This document shows positions 8,054 through 16,131 of a DNA stretch of 59,843 nucleotides, in pieces. How positions within the stretch are numbered: position 1 is the stretch's first letter; the number at the start of each line of letters is the position of its first letter. The notes under the pieces were generated by a model. That model was not told where the DNA came from. It did not search any database and saw nothing but the letters and a program-made list of their open reading frames with translations. Made by a program: the position numbers and the translations under genes. Origin of the DNA: RUG12461 sp045657665 (lineage in GTDB: Bacteria; Bacillota; Clostridia; Lachnospirales; Lachnospiraceae); NCBI GenBank assembly GCA_045657665.1, contig JAZOTN010000007.1, positions 1 through 59,843 of the forward strand. Direction: 5' to 3'.

Positions 8054-8236
8054 ATGAGCAAAGAGACTATCATTATCAAAAAGAGAGGCGAAGACGGAAG
8101 CAAGATTATTACCGTACGAATCAAAGAAGACATACTTAAGGCACTTGACGATATAGCAGCCGAAAGCAATTATTCTCGAAATGAGCTTATAAACATTATC
8201 CTTCGTCATGGAGTCGAAAACATAGAGATACAATGA
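8054..8236 (+). CDS. Ribbon-helix-helix (CopG/Arc-like) DNA-binding protein
   Basis: 60 residues from ATG 8054, with AAGGTGAGGTG upstream; GTG 8048 is within that ribosome-binding region. A beta strand KIITVRIKEDILKALDDIAA is followed by two helices (SNYSRNELINIILRHGV), the standard ribbon-helix-helix order. It is convergent with the relaxase gene and its transcript ends in a hairpin shared with the relaxase stop. Such proteins control plasmid copy, relaxosome or toxin genes; here it most likely represses its own or the neighbouring mobilisation promoters. Confidence 0.85.
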   Translation: MSKETIIIKKRGEDGSKIITVRIKEDILKALDDIAAESNYSRNELINIILRHGVENIEIQ

Positions 8237-8240
8237 AAGA

Positions 8241-8268
8241 ACACCAGGCTTTTCAGCTTGGTGTTTTA
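8241..8268. terminator. Convergent terminator between RHH gene and relaxase gene
   Basis: AACACCA (8241-8247) pairs with TGGTGTT (8258-8264) with extra GG/CT pairing around CTTTTCAG, followed by TTTAT on the plus strand. The relaxase stop codon (8253-8255) lies inside the hairpin. Confidence 0.65.
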
Positions 8269-9833
8269 TCATTATAGCCATGCCCATCAACTGTACGTTT
8301 AATCTTCGGCAGTTCCCGTCCTTGCTGAGGACTCTTGGCAGGGAGAGAATCCCTTTTGAGCTTCTTCTTTTTCTCCTGCATCTCCTTATAATCTTCCTGA
8401 ACATCTCTCAAATGCTGAGCCGTCTGCTGTATCTGAAGATTCATATCAATTTCAGTCCTTTGAGGAGCTTCAGTAGTTTGGGCTTCAACAGTCTTTTTCA
8501 GTTCCTTCTTATACTCTTCAAAATCGAGAGTGACACGATGATATAATTCAGGATTCCTGTCTTTCATACTTTCATAATATTTATCATTGCTCAATGTCAT
8601 CGCATCAATCTGAGCCGAGCGTTCACGGGCTTTCATTTTATATTCATCAACTTCAGAATATTCTTTATCAAGAAGCTGATAAGTCACCAGAGCTTTTTCA
8701 AATTGCTTATCTGCATCAGCCTTCTTATCTGCTGCATACTTATCAGCATCAGCTTTTGTGTTTTCAGCATACTCATCAGCTTGGGCTTGCGTATCAGCAA
8801 TATATACTTGTTGGACTTCAATCGTCCTATCGTTCTTTTCGATTTCAGCTTGCTGAGATTTTAATTTTTTATCATTTCCTGCAACCTTTTCTTTGTATTC
8901 CGATTTTAAAACTTTAATATCTGCAATATCCTCATCCAATTCCTGACCACGGGCAAAGAGTTCTTTAAATTCTCCGCCATCGCGAATCTTATCTGTAACG
9001 GGATGATAGATTTCCAAATCACCATGAGTTTTATAAAAATCAGGATGAGCTTCACAGTATTTTTGATATTCTTCAAGTGTGATTTTTTCGAGCCGTTCCT
9101 GTTCTTTCTTCGCCCATTGGTTATAACAATCAGGTGTATCAAAACCCATTGCAAGCATAGCCTTGTTCATAGAATTCTGTTTAGACAAGCCTCGCTTAAA
9201 ACCTTCTGCAACAGGAACAACCACCATATGCAAATGGTCTTCGGAGTATTCCCAAACTTGACGCTTGTTATAAAACCCCTCGTCCGCATGAAAGCAAGCA
9301 TCCTTTAAGCGCAGATTTGGATTCGCATCCTGAAAAGAATCATAGTAACGTTTTAATATACTTCTCTGTAAATCCCGCGGTAATTCTTCAGGTCTTACAT
9401 GATGATTATTTTCATCATAAATAGTACGCCCGTTTTCATCCTTAGCTCTATAAGTGTTTCCTACTTTTACAGTAAACTCATAGCAGAGCTGTTTACCCTG
9501 TCTTGTTGCGTTCTCATTCACAACACGTTTACCGTTCACACGCTTGGTCTGAGCTTTACCACGACTATCATTTTCGACAGATTTCATATAACCCTGCATC
9601 GTCATTTGGCGGTCGGCTCTTTTCTGTTTTGCATTATAATCGGCAAGAGCATCCCCGAACTCAATTTCATAGATTTCAGTCATAGTATGATGCAACCAGA
9701 CCTCATGAGATGATTTCCCCTGCTCATTATAAAAATCAATATGAGGTTCATGAGAACAGAGTTCTTCTTCTCTCATATTATGGTCTTCAGCAGACTCGCC
9801 TGTATTCCAATGAACAGTATTCGTAGTTTGCAT
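8253..9833 (-). CDS. MobV-type relaxase (Mob_Pre plasmid recombination family)
   Basis: 526 residues. N-terminal motif I is NTGESAEDHNMREEELC with the HN-RE pattern (about residues 10-26), and the metal-binding motif III is EDHLHMVVVPVAE (about 197-209), together typical of Mob_Pre relaxases that nick oriT and stay linked to the DNA end. Residues 300-480 form a long charged coiled coil with AxADxYA repeats (TQAQADEYAENTKADADKYA) that probably serves multimerisation or DNA contact. It marks the island as mobilisable rather than self-transmissible, since no type IV secretion genes are seen here. Confidence 0.92.
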   Translation of the reverse strand: MQTTNTVHWNTGESAEDHNMREEELCSHEPHIDFYNEQGKSSHEVWLHHTMTEIYEIEFGDALADYNAKQKRADRQMTMQGYMKSVENDSRGKAQTKRVNGKRVVNENATRQGKQLCYEFTVKVGNTYRAKDENGRTIYDENNHHVRPEELPRDLQRSILKRYYDSFQDANPNLRLKDACFHADEGFYNKRQVWEYSEDHLHMVVVPVAEGFKRGLSKQNSMNKAMLAMGFDTPDCYNQWAKKEQERLEKITLEEYQKYCEAHPDFYKTHGDLEIYHPVTDKIRDGGEFKELFARGQELDEDIADIKVLKSEYKEKVAGNDKKLKSQQAEIEKNDRTIEVQQVYIADTQAQADEYAENTKADADKYAADKKADADKQFEKALVTYQLLDKEYSEVDEYKMKARERSAQIDAMTLSNDKYYESMKDRNPELYHRVTLDFEEYKKELKKTVEAQTTEAPQRTEIDMNLQIQQTAQHLRDVQEDYKEMQEKKKKLKRDSLPAKSPQQGRELPKIKRTVDGHGYNDKTPS

Positions 9834-9875
9834 CTTTTTATCTCCTTCCTGTAGATTATCAGCTTTAGTTATTCT

Positions 9876-10014
9876 GCTAATAGTTTCAGACGAATGTCTG
9901 ACACTATTAGCCCACCTAATAATAGTGACATTCGTGCTTCGCCCTCTGTGTCACTATTGGCGGCTCCTGCGGAGGGCTATAAATATATATCCGAAGGTGT
10001 TCGGATATATATTT
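9876..10014. other. Candidate origin of transfer: three consecutive inverted repeats
   Basis: Directly upstream of the relaxase gene are three hairpins: GCTAATAGT/ACTATTAGC with inner TCAGAC/GTCTGA (9876-9911); AATAGTGACA/TGTCACTATT (9921-9930 and 9949-9958); and a 15-bp perfect stem AAATATATATCCGAA with loop GGTG (9981-10014). The first two share the ATAGTG element. MobV relaxases act on such hairpin-rich sites just upstream of mob. The nick position cannot be fixed by eye. Confidence 0.55.
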
Positions 10015-10025
10015 CAGAAAGATTT

Positions 10026-10340
10026 TTAGTATTCCCGATTTTCTTTAGTATGAGACTCATAAAACTCCACCAAATTATCAATCCATGAAATATAGTCTTC
10101 CGTTGTCATATCATGGTTATGGTGTCCATCGATATCGAATTTTTTTACAACATGGATTCCGACATCATCAACAGTCTTAGCAAATTCTTGCCTTTTCTTT
10201 TTTGCGAGTTCGGCACGCAATACTTTCAATTCTTCCTTTTGCTCAGCCTTGAGAGCCTTTATTGCATTAATGTTATCAACCTCGATTTTCTGTTTAATTT
10301 GTTCTTCAAGCTCTTTTACAGTCATGTCATTTGCCTTCAT
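10026..10340 (-). CDS. Small coiled-coil protein upstream of relaxase
   Basis: 104 residues from ATG 10340, which has AAAGGAG nine bases upstream; the in-frame extension to 10409 runs through a terminator hairpin and is rejected. Residues 5-50 form a charged helix (VKELEEQIKQKI, ALKAEQKEELKVLRAELAKK), likely a coiled coil; the C-terminal half contains DGHHNHDMTTEDYISWIDNL. No family recognised. Its position between an attenuator and the candidate oriT suggests an accessory mobilisation or replication protein. Confidence 0.7.
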   Translation of the reverse strand: MKANDMTVKELEEQIKQKIEVDNINAIKALKAEQKEELKVLRAELAKKKRQEFAKTVDDVGIHVVKKFDIDGHHNHDMTTEDYISWIDNLVEFYESHTKENREY

Positions 10341-10364
10341 GATAAAATGCTCCTTTCGTGAAAT

Positions 10365-10409
10365 AAAAAAAGTGACATCTACCAACCCTTTCGGGTTGAT
10401 AAATGCCAC
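10365..10409 (-). terminator. Intrinsic terminator or attenuator before the coiled-coil gene
   Basis: On the minus strand GTGGCATTTATCAACCC pairs with GGGTTGGTAGATGTCAC around a GAAA tetraloop (plus 10372-10409; three G-T pairs), followed by seven T (10365-10371). It lies 25 bases upstream of the ATG of the 10340 gene, so it either attenuates that gene or ends a transcript from further right. Confidence 0.75.
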
Positions 10410-10557
10410 CGCATAAACTTGGTATTAAATCGCACGGGTGTCTCCAGCTTTCGCCGTCTCGGTTTTTAAATATTTCCCGCCCTGTAGCATCCGTATTTAA
10501 TTGATTTCATTATATCATCGGCTCAGTCTTTCGTCTATCCCCCATTTTCCGAATACT

Positions 10558-10592
10558 GAATATGAGCATAGCTTTCAACTATGCTCATATTC
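10558..10592. repeat. Perfect 14-bp inverted repeat near the island boundary
   Basis: GAATATGAGCATAG (10558-10571) and CTATGCTCATATTC (10579-10592) around a 7-base loop. There is no T run on either side, so it is not a typical terminator. It lies 70 bases from the 3' end of ssrA and may mark the island end. The stretch 10410-10557 holds nothing else that I can identify. Confidence 0.6.
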
Positions 10593-10662
10593 AAACTCAT
10601 AAATCAAATATATACGAGTTTTCCATATCGCCACATCGTGAGTTCGACGTGACGTGGACTGA

Positions 10663-11042
10663 TGGACTAGGCGGGAATCGAACCCGCGTCCAAAAATCCA
10701 TTCCCCGTCCTTCTACGAGCGTAGTCTTTTTTTAAGATTCCCCTCGCCGTGCCGAAAAGACAAACGTTACGGCTCAGGTAGCTTCATAATACGCCCTGCC
10801 GCTCAAAGCTTTGCGGCAGTCGTTTCCTGCATGGATGATGCCCGGGTCCTGACGTGCAGGTGCGAAAGGCCGGACATGCCGCACTCAGGCGGCGGTTTCG
10901 CGCTTAGGCTGCCTGAGCAACCGGTGCACGAAACGCTACAACGTTATCGTTTTTAGCGTTTAATTTTAGGGTTGAGATTTAACGCATCTCCTGCGGCTCG
11001 CTTCTCCGGCTGCAAGATCCCTGTCGAAACCTTTACTAGCCC
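10663..11042 (-). ncRNA. ssrA: Transfer-messenger RNA (tmRNA)
   Basis: The tRNA-like ends are both visible: 5' GGGCTAG...AAAGGTTTCGACAGGG and 3' GGACGCGGGTTCGATTCCCGC ending CTAGTCCA; GGGCTAG pairs with CTAGTCC with one G-T pair. CCA is not encoded. The tag reads, from a GCT resume codon, AKNDNVVAFRAPVAQAA then TAA, somewhat longer than the usual tags but with the normal AA end. It tags stalled proteins for proteolysis with SmpB, encoded 2.4 kb upstream. The promoter lies in the 3' end of murE. Its 3' end borders the mobile island. Confidence 0.95.
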
Positions 11043-11086
11043 TTATCAAAATCCGCTTTATTTCGCGGTTTTCTCCTTTCCTCATA

Positions 11087-11116
11087 ATTATAGCACGCTG
11101 TCCTCACGCCGTCCAA
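11087..11116 (-). promoter_or_regulatory. Promoter of ssrA
   Basis: Minus strand TTGGAC (11111-11116), 18-base spacer, TATAAT (11087-11092). It starts inside the last codons of murE, giving a precursor with about 38 extra 5' bases that would be removed by processing. Those bases also contain a GC hairpin (CCGC/GCGG) that may end murE transcripts. Confidence 0.75.
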
Positions 11117-12573
11117 GACTGTTTGATCTCGCGTATGATCGTGCGCTCATCCATTGGATATTTCTTCCCTTCAATCTCCTGATAATCTTCATGACCCTTG
11201 CCGGCAAGAATGATCACATCTCCCTCTTTGCCGTGCTCAAGCGCATATCGGATCGCCTCCCGACGGTCACTGATGCGGATATACTCTCCGTCTGCCTTTT
11301 TGACACCGGTCACAATATCATCCATGATCGCCTCCGGATCCTCATAACGGGGATTGTCCGAAGTCACAATGGTCAGGTCGGAAAGCCTTGAACTCACCTC
11401 TCCCATCTCAAATCTCCGGTTCCGGTCGCGGTTCCCACCGCATCCGAACAGCGTTACGATGCGCCCCGGCTCATATTCCCGGATCGTCTCCAGAAGACTC
11501 TTTAACGCCACTGCGTTATGAGCATAATCAATCATAACCGTGTACTCATCCTTAACCGGAACGATCTCAACCCTCCCCTTGATCGCCACATTGAGCAGCG
11601 CATCCTGGATCCGTTTTACCTGGTCGGTAAAATGAAGAGTCACTGCGATCGCCGCAAGGGAATTGTGTACCGAAAAGGAACCCGGCACATGCACCCGCAC
11701 GGGGAAATCCGCTTTTCCGGAAACCTGATAGCTTGTCCCGAGGATCCCGGGTTCTTTAAAAAGCTTGATATCCTTTGCCCTCAGATCCGCTTCCTCCGTA
11801 ATGCCGAATGTCTCCACCCGGCACTCGGCGCCGTCGATCATTTCCTTTGCATACGGATCATCCAGGTTGAAGATCCCTGTCCAGCAGTTCTGAAAGAGTA
11901 TCGCTTTGCAGCGCTTATAATCATCGAAATCCTTGTGCTCATTCGGTCCGATATGATCCGGCGACAGATTCGTAAAAATCCCGTAATCGAAAGTAAACCC
12001 GCTCACCCGGTGAAGCATTAAGCCCTGGGAGGAAACCTCCATGACTACCGCCCGCACACCGGCTTTTACCATCTCCGAAAACGCCTCCTGGATGAGATAG
12101 GACTCCGGCGTCGTATTCGTATTCGGTGTGCGCTTTGTTCCGATGATGGTCTCGATCGTTCCGATGAGTCCTGTCCGAACCCCGACGCCTTCCAGGATAT
12201 CCCGGATCATATAAGTCGTGCTGGTTTTTCCTTTGGTTCCGGTGACCGCGATCGTCTGCAGCTTTTCCGCCGGATAACCAAAATATGCCGCCGAAAGAAA
12301 CGCCAGAGCTTCTCTTGTATCCCGGACACGGATGACCGCCGTATCTCCCATGGCATCAATGTCAATGTCCCGCTCGACCACAACCGCCGCCACTTTCTTT
12401 TCTGCAGCTAAAGCGGCAGAATCATGCGCGTCGAAATTGGCACCCCGGATGCAGACAAAGAGATCGCCTTCCTTCAGCTTCCTGGAATCGTAGATCAGGC
12501 GCTTCACGTCACGGCTCGTATCGCCGCGCAGCACATTATAGTCAATCCGCTCCAAAAGATCTGCCAGTTTCAT
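11104..12573 (-). CDS. murE: UDP-N-acetylmuramoyl-tripeptide synthetase (mDAP-adding MurE ligase)
   Basis: 489 residues, the usual length. The ATP loop is TGTKGKTSTT (about residues 107-116). The motif DNPRYEDP (about 405-412) is the signature for meso-diaminopimelate-specific MurE, as opposed to lysine enzymes. It adds mDAP to UDP-MurNAc-L-Ala-D-Glu in the cytoplasm during peptidoglycan synthesis. It overlaps dapF by four bases; coupling an mDAP-forming enzyme to the mDAP-using ligase is functionally neat. Start ATG 12573. Confidence 0.96.
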   Translation of the reverse strand: MKLADLLERIDYNVLRGDTSRDVKRLIYDSRKLKEGDLFVCIRGANFDAHDSAALAAEKKVAAVVVERDIDIDAMGDTAVIRVRDTREALAFLSAAYFGYPAEKLQTIAVTGTKGKTSTTYMIRDILEGVGVRTGLIGTIETIIGTKRTPNTNTTPESYLIQEAFSEMVKAGVRAVVMEVSSQGLMLHRVSGFTFDYGIFTNLSPDHIGPNEHKDFDDYKRCKAILFQNCWTGIFNLDDPYAKEMIDGAECRVETFGITEEADLRAKDIKLFKEPGILGTSYQVSGKADFPVRVHVPGSFSVHNSLAAIAVTLHFTDQVKRIQDALLNVAIKGRVEIVPVKDEYTVMIDYAHNAVALKSLLETIREYEPGRIVTLFGCGGNRDRNRRFEMGEVSSRLSDLTIVTSDNPRYEDPEAIMDDIVTGVKKADGEYIRISDRREAIRYALEHGKEGDVIILAGKGHEDYQEIEGKKYPMDERTIIREIKQSWTA

Positions 12574-13415
12574 ATCTCCATCTCTCCCGTAAACACTTCC
12601 ACAGCCGGTCCTTCCATAAAGACATGGTTCTTTTTGCGGTCATAGGTGATCGTAAGATCCCCGCCTTTTGTATGGCAAAGAACCGTCTCATCCGTATATC
12701 CGTTCAGGACGCAGGCTACCACCGTTGCGCAGTTGTTTGTCCCGCAGGCCAGCGTTTCCCCGGAACCTCTTTCCCATGTTCTGATCCTGATCTCGCTTCT
12801 TGAAAGAAGCTTCACAAACGCCGTATTGACCTGCTCCGGAAACATCTCATGATGTTCAAACAAGGGGCCAATGGACGGAAGCTCCAACTCATCCGGATCA
12901 TCCACGAAAGTGATGCAGTGCGGATTCCCCATGGAAACGCAGCTGATGCGCCATTCCTTTCCGGCAACGGAAAGCGGCATATCAAGGATCATTTCATTCT
13001 GATCCGGCGAAACAGCCGGGATCTCCGCGGCCTTAAGGATCGGCTCTCCCATGTCCACAGTCGCCGTTTCCACTTTGCCGTTTACGACATGGAGATTTAA
13101 CTCCTTGATCCCGCTTCTGGTTTCGATCGTCACGATCTCCTTATTTGTCAGGCCGTGATCATACACGTATTTGCCGACGCAGCGGATACCATTCCCGCAC
13201 ATTTTCCCTTCGGAGCCGTCCGCATTGTACATGCTCATCTTAAAGTCTGCTTTTTCCGAGCTTCTGATCAGGATCAGTCCGTCGGATCCGATCCCGAAAT
13301 GCCGGTCCGAAATGCGCCTGCTGAGTTCATCCTCACCCTTAATGTCCTGCTTCGTGCAGTCTGCGTATACATAATCGTTTCCGCAGCCTTCCATTTTGGT
13401 AAACGTAAATTTCAT
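12570..13415 (-). CDS. dapF: Diaminopimelate epimerase
   Basis: 281 residues. Catalytic cysteines are in GKMCGNGIRC (about residues 71-80) and GETLACGTNNCATV (about 219-232). It converts LL-DAP to meso-DAP, supplying MurE next door and lysine synthesis. The ATG at 13415 overlaps the stop of smpB and its own stop overlaps the start of murE, so smpB-dapF-murE are one translationally coupled operon. The second motif has NNCATV where many DapF have GACA; this should not affect catalysis. Confidence 0.96.
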   Translation of the reverse strand: MKFTFTKMEGCGNDYVYADCTKQDIKGEDELSRRISDRHFGIGSDGLILIRSSEKADFKMSMYNADGSEGKMCGNGIRCVGKYVYDHGLTNKEIVTIETRSGIKELNLHVVNGKVETATVDMGEPILKAAEIPAVSPDQNEMILDMPLSVAGKEWRISCVSMGNPHCITFVDDPDELELPSIGPLFEHHEMFPEQVNTAFVKLLSRSEIRIRTWERGSGETLACGTNNCATVVACVLNGYTDETVLCHTKGGDLTITYDRKKNHVFMEGPAVEVFTGEMEI

Positions 13416-13873
13416 CTGTTTCGCTCCTTGAATTCTCTTGCCATTTCGCGCTTTGCATCCTTTTTCGCAATGTCCTCGCGCTTGTCATAGAGTTTCTTTC
13501 CTTTCGCCAGTGCGATCTCCACCTTCACGCGGCTTCCGGAAAAGTACACCTGCACGGGCACGATCGTATAGCCCTTTTCCCGGATCGCCTGAGAAAGCTT
13601 CCGGATCTGCACCTTATGCAGCAGCAGCTTCTTCACGCGAAGAGGATCCCTGTTAAAGATATTCCCTTTTTCATACGGGGAAATATGCATCCCGTATATG
13701 AAAACCTCTCCGTTCTCGATCCGGACGTATGCTTCTTTGATGCTGCATTTTCCCATACGAAGAGATTTGACCTCTGTCCCGTGAAGGCTCACGCCCGCTT
13801 CAAAGGTCTCCTCGAAAAAATAGTCGTGCCTGGCTTTTTTGTTGTTCGCTACAAGCTTTATTGTGTCTTTCAT
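13412..13873 (-). CDS. smpB: SsrA-binding protein SmpB
   Basis: 153 residues from ATG 13873, the standard SmpB length. The frame is open to 13933 but that extension is the terminator of secG. The sequence shows KLVANNKKARHDYF at the start, the fold motif AGVSLHGTEVKSLRMGKCS, and the basic C-terminal tail KKLYDKREDIAKKDAKREM that enters the ribosomal mRNA channel. It binds tmRNA, encoded 2.4 kb downstream, for trans-translation. The ATG is only 14 bases after a terminator, so expression depends on read-through or on a promoter inside that region. Confidence 0.95.
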   Translation of the reverse strand: MKDTIKLVANNKKARHDYFFEETFEAGVSLHGTEVKSLRMGKCSIKEAYVRIENGEVFIYGMHISPYEKGNIFNRDPLRVKKLLLHKVQIRKLSQAIREKGYTIVPVQVYFSGSRVKVEIALAKGKKLYDKREDIAKKDAKREMAREFKERNR

Positions 13874-13886
13874 GTCCTTATCATTA

Positions 13887-13930
13887 TAAAAAAAAGGCTG
13901 CCGCAGTTCAACCTGCGACAGCTGTTTTTT
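13887..13930 (-). terminator. Terminator between secG and smpB
   Basis: Minus strand CAGCTGTCGCAG pairs with CTGCGGCAGC around GTTGAA (plus 13896-13924), followed by a run of eight T (13888-13895). T residues also occur on the other side (13925-13930), so it works both ways. Confidence 0.9.
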
Positions 13931-13942
13931 CAAATCTCTTCC

Positions 13943-14185
13943 TCAACCGAAGCTCCCGATGTTTAAGATAGCTGCGATCACGAGAAACCCGATCACGGCA
14001 ATACGGGTCAGCTTGACCAGCATCCCCTCCATGGAGCGTCCTTTGTTCTTGCCCCAGTAGGTGTCCGCTGCTCCGGCGATCGCGCCGAGACCTGCCGACT
14101 TGCCCTCCTGCAGCAGAATGATCACCGTCAGGAAAACGCAGATTGCGATAAATACTATTGTAAGAATAATTCTTGCGACATCCAT
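13943..14185 (-). CDS. secG: Preprotein translocase subunit SecG
   Basis: 80 residues with two hydrophobic segments (ILTIVFIAICVFLTVIILL, residues 7-25, and IAVIGFLVIAAILNI near the end) separated by the conserved loop QEGKSAGLGAIAG. SecG is the small membrane subunit that assists SecYE. It has its own sigma-A promoter and terminator, so it is a single-gene unit upstream of smpB, an arrangement common in Firmicutes (often with rnr between). Confidence 0.93.
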   Translation of the reverse strand: MDVARIILTIVFIAICVFLTVIILLQEGKSAGLGAIAGAADTYWGKNKGRSMEGMLVKLTRIAVIGFLVIAAILNIGSFG

Positions 14186-14228
14186 TTTAATTCCTCCTAA
14201 AACCGGCTTTTCGCCGACACACTAAGTG

Positions 14229-14257
14229 AGTATATCATGACGCGCCATCAAGTGCAA
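14229..14257 (-). promoter_or_regulatory. Promoter of secG
   Basis: Minus strand TTGCAC (14252-14257), 17-base spacer, TATACT (14229-14234). A small GGCGAAAAGCC hairpin precedes the Shine-Dalgarno of secG. Confidence 0.7.
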
Positions 14258-14294
14258 GCTTTTTTATAAAAGTCCTTGCAACAGGCGCTATAGT

Positions 14295-15059
14295 CTACCT
14301 TTTCATTTCATAAGGCGGATCGGCGGGATATCCTCCCTTGATCTTCTGCATACCCCTCTGAACGGCATCCTTGCTGTTCTTCCAGTCCGCGTCCCGGTTC
14401 TTGTAGTCATACTTTTCAATGAACCAGGCAACGTCCTCATAGACGCGGGAAAGGTTTTCCTTCTCCAGCGGCAGGATCTTTTCGTAGAAATCCGCAAGAG
14501 CATCCTCTGAAAGCTTTTCATCAGCCCCTTTTAAGAGAGCCGCAAAATGTGTAAGGCAAAAGCCTTTTCCGCTGAGCACCTGCTGGCGGAAGGTCTCATC
14601 CTTCCTGTAGACCGTAAAGAACGTATCCATATAACTGCGAAACGTATCCTTTAAGGTGTCGCAGATATAGCAGGTCTCTTCCTGTTTTTCCACCCATGCA
14701 GCGATCTGGTTCCCGGAGCCTTCCTGTTTTTTCCGGAAAAGCCCTGTCTTCGCAGAGGAAGGCTTAAAATTCTTTGTGACCTGATTATAGCCTTCGATCG
14801 TTCTCTGATAATAGGTCTTTAAGATCCAGGCGTTGCCGAGAGCGTTCCCGTAACGGAACATCTTCTGGTAATGCGCCCTGCAAAAACCCTCACGATCCGT
14901 TTGTGCCCGGATGTCCGACTCCATATAGGAAGCCCCCGCGCCGAGCACAAAATCCATCATGCGCTCTTCTGCCTTACGCTCGATAAAGCAGAAAGGACAT
15001 TCATCCTCCGCCGCAAAAGCATCGCTGATCGGAATGGTATGTATCTCTTCTTTTTTCAT
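14295..15059 (-). CDS. DUF6062-type cysteine-rich protein
   Basis: 254 residues. Three cysteine pairs or clusters are visible: DECPFCFIER (about 19-28), GFCRAHY (about 58-64) and ETCYICDTLK (about 125-134), and a second GFCLTHF (about 168-174). The repeat of CPFC...GFCRAHY and CYIC...GFCLTHF suggests two similar metal-binding halves, as in DUF6062 proteins of Clostridia, whose role is unknown. No signal or membrane segment. It is 9 bases after ilvE and probably co-transcribed with it. Confidence 0.75.
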   Translation of the reverse strand: MKKEEIHTIPISDAFAAEDECPFCFIERKAEERMMDFVLGAGASYMESDIRAQTDREGFCRAHYQKMFRYGNALGNAWILKTYYQRTIEGYNQVTKNFKPSSAKTGLFRKKQEGSGNQIAAWVEKQEETCYICDTLKDTFRSYMDTFFTVYRKDETFRQQVLSGKGFCLTHFAALLKGADEKLSEDALADFYEKILPLEKENLSRVYEDVAWFIEKYDYKNRDADWKNSKDAVQRGMQKIKGGYPADPPYEMKR

Positions 15060-15068
15060 GAAAAAATC

Positions 15069-16094
15069 CTACTCTATCGTGCAGATCCAGCCTTCGGGCG
15101 CCTCAATGTGTCCCATCTGAATGCCTGTCAGCGTGTCATAAAGCTTCTTTGTCACAGGCCCCATTTCCTCCATGCCGCTCGGGAATGCGATCTCCTTCCC
15201 GTGATCCACGATCTTCCCAACCGGAGAAATAACAGCAGCCGTGCCGCAAAGTCCGCACTCCGCAAAATCCGGTAACTCACTGAGAAGGACCTCTCTATGC
15301 TCCACCGTCATCCCGAGATATTTCTCCGCAACATGCATGATGGAACGGCGTGTGATGGAAGGAAGAATGCTGTCCGACTTCGGCGTAACAAGCTTTCCGT
15401 CTTTCGTGATGAAGATAAAGTTCGCGCCGCCTGTTTCCTCCACTTTCGTCCGCGTCGCAGCGTCCAGATACATATTCTCGGCAAACCCTTCCTCGTGTGC
15501 GGTCACGATCGGATAAAGACTCATGGCATAGTTGAGACCTGCCTTGATATGGCCGGTACCATGCGGTGCCGCACGGTCATAATCCGAAACCTTGATCGTG
15601 ATCGGCTTTGCTCCGCCCTTGAAATAAGGGCCGACCGGTGTAACAAATACACGGAACATATACTCATCTGCCGGTTTCACGCCGATGACCGGATTAATGC
15701 CCATCATATAGGGGCGGATATAAAGCGTCGCGCCGGAACCATACGGTGGCACATAGGCTTCATTCGCTTTCACCACCTGCTTCACCGCTTCCTCAAAACG
15801 ACCTTCCGGAAGCTTCGGCATCTCAAGCCGTTCCGCGGAATTATTCATTCTCTCCGCATTCAGATCCGGGCGGAAACAGACGATGTGTCCATCCTCAGTG
15901 GTATATGCTTTCAACCCTTCAAAGATCGTCTGTGCATACTGGAATACACAAGCGCATTCGTTAAGCGTGATATCCGGATCCTTCGTAATGGTTCCGTCGT
16001 CCCATTTCCCGTCCTTAAAAATGGATACATAACGGTAATCCGCGCACATATATCCGAATCCGATATTCCTCCAGTCGATATTTTTCTTTTCCAT
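15069..16094 (-). CDS. ilvE: Branched-chain amino acid aminotransferase
   Basis: 341 residues, the longer BCAT subtype. Fold-type IV PLP enzyme features include GATLYIRPYMMG, the segment HIKAGLNYAMSLYP carrying the likely PLP lysine region neighbours, and VEETGGANFIF. It transfers the amino group between glutamate and leucine, isoleucine or valine. ATG 16094 follows AGGAGGGATCGTC. The 38-base gap from mnmA has no room for a T-box leader, so it is probably expressed from upstream. Confidence 0.94.
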   Translation of the reverse strand: MEKKNIDWRNIGFGYMCADYRYVSIFKDGKWDDGTITKDPDITLNECACVFQYAQTIFEGLKAYTTEDGHIVCFRPDLNAERMNNSAERLEMPKLPEGRFEEAVKQVVKANEAYVPPYGSGATLYIRPYMMGINPVIGVKPADEYMFRVFVTPVGPYFKGGAKPITIKVSDYDRAAPHGTGHIKAGLNYAMSLYPIVTAHEEGFAENMYLDAATRTKVEETGGANFIFITKDGKLVTPKSDSILPSITRRSIMHVAEKYLGMTVEHREVLLSELPDFAECGLCGTAAVISPVGKIVDHGKEIAFPSGMEEMGPVTKKLYDTLTGIQMGHIEAPEGWICTIE

Positions 16095-16131
16095 GACGAT
16101 CCCTCCTCACAAACAAAAATTCCTGTTTATT

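Noticed and set aside
9399..9713. Plus-strand frame inside the relaxase gene
   Set aside because: Antisense shadow; the minus frame carries both relaxase motifs.
10663..11042. Second ssrA 3' end (att repeat) inside the island
   Set aside because: I scanned positions 1-10600 for the T-arm sequence and saw no duplicate, so no att pair is claimed.
16095..16131. T-box leader for ilvE
   Set aside because: Only 38 bases separate ilvE from mnmA; no room and no T-box sequence.
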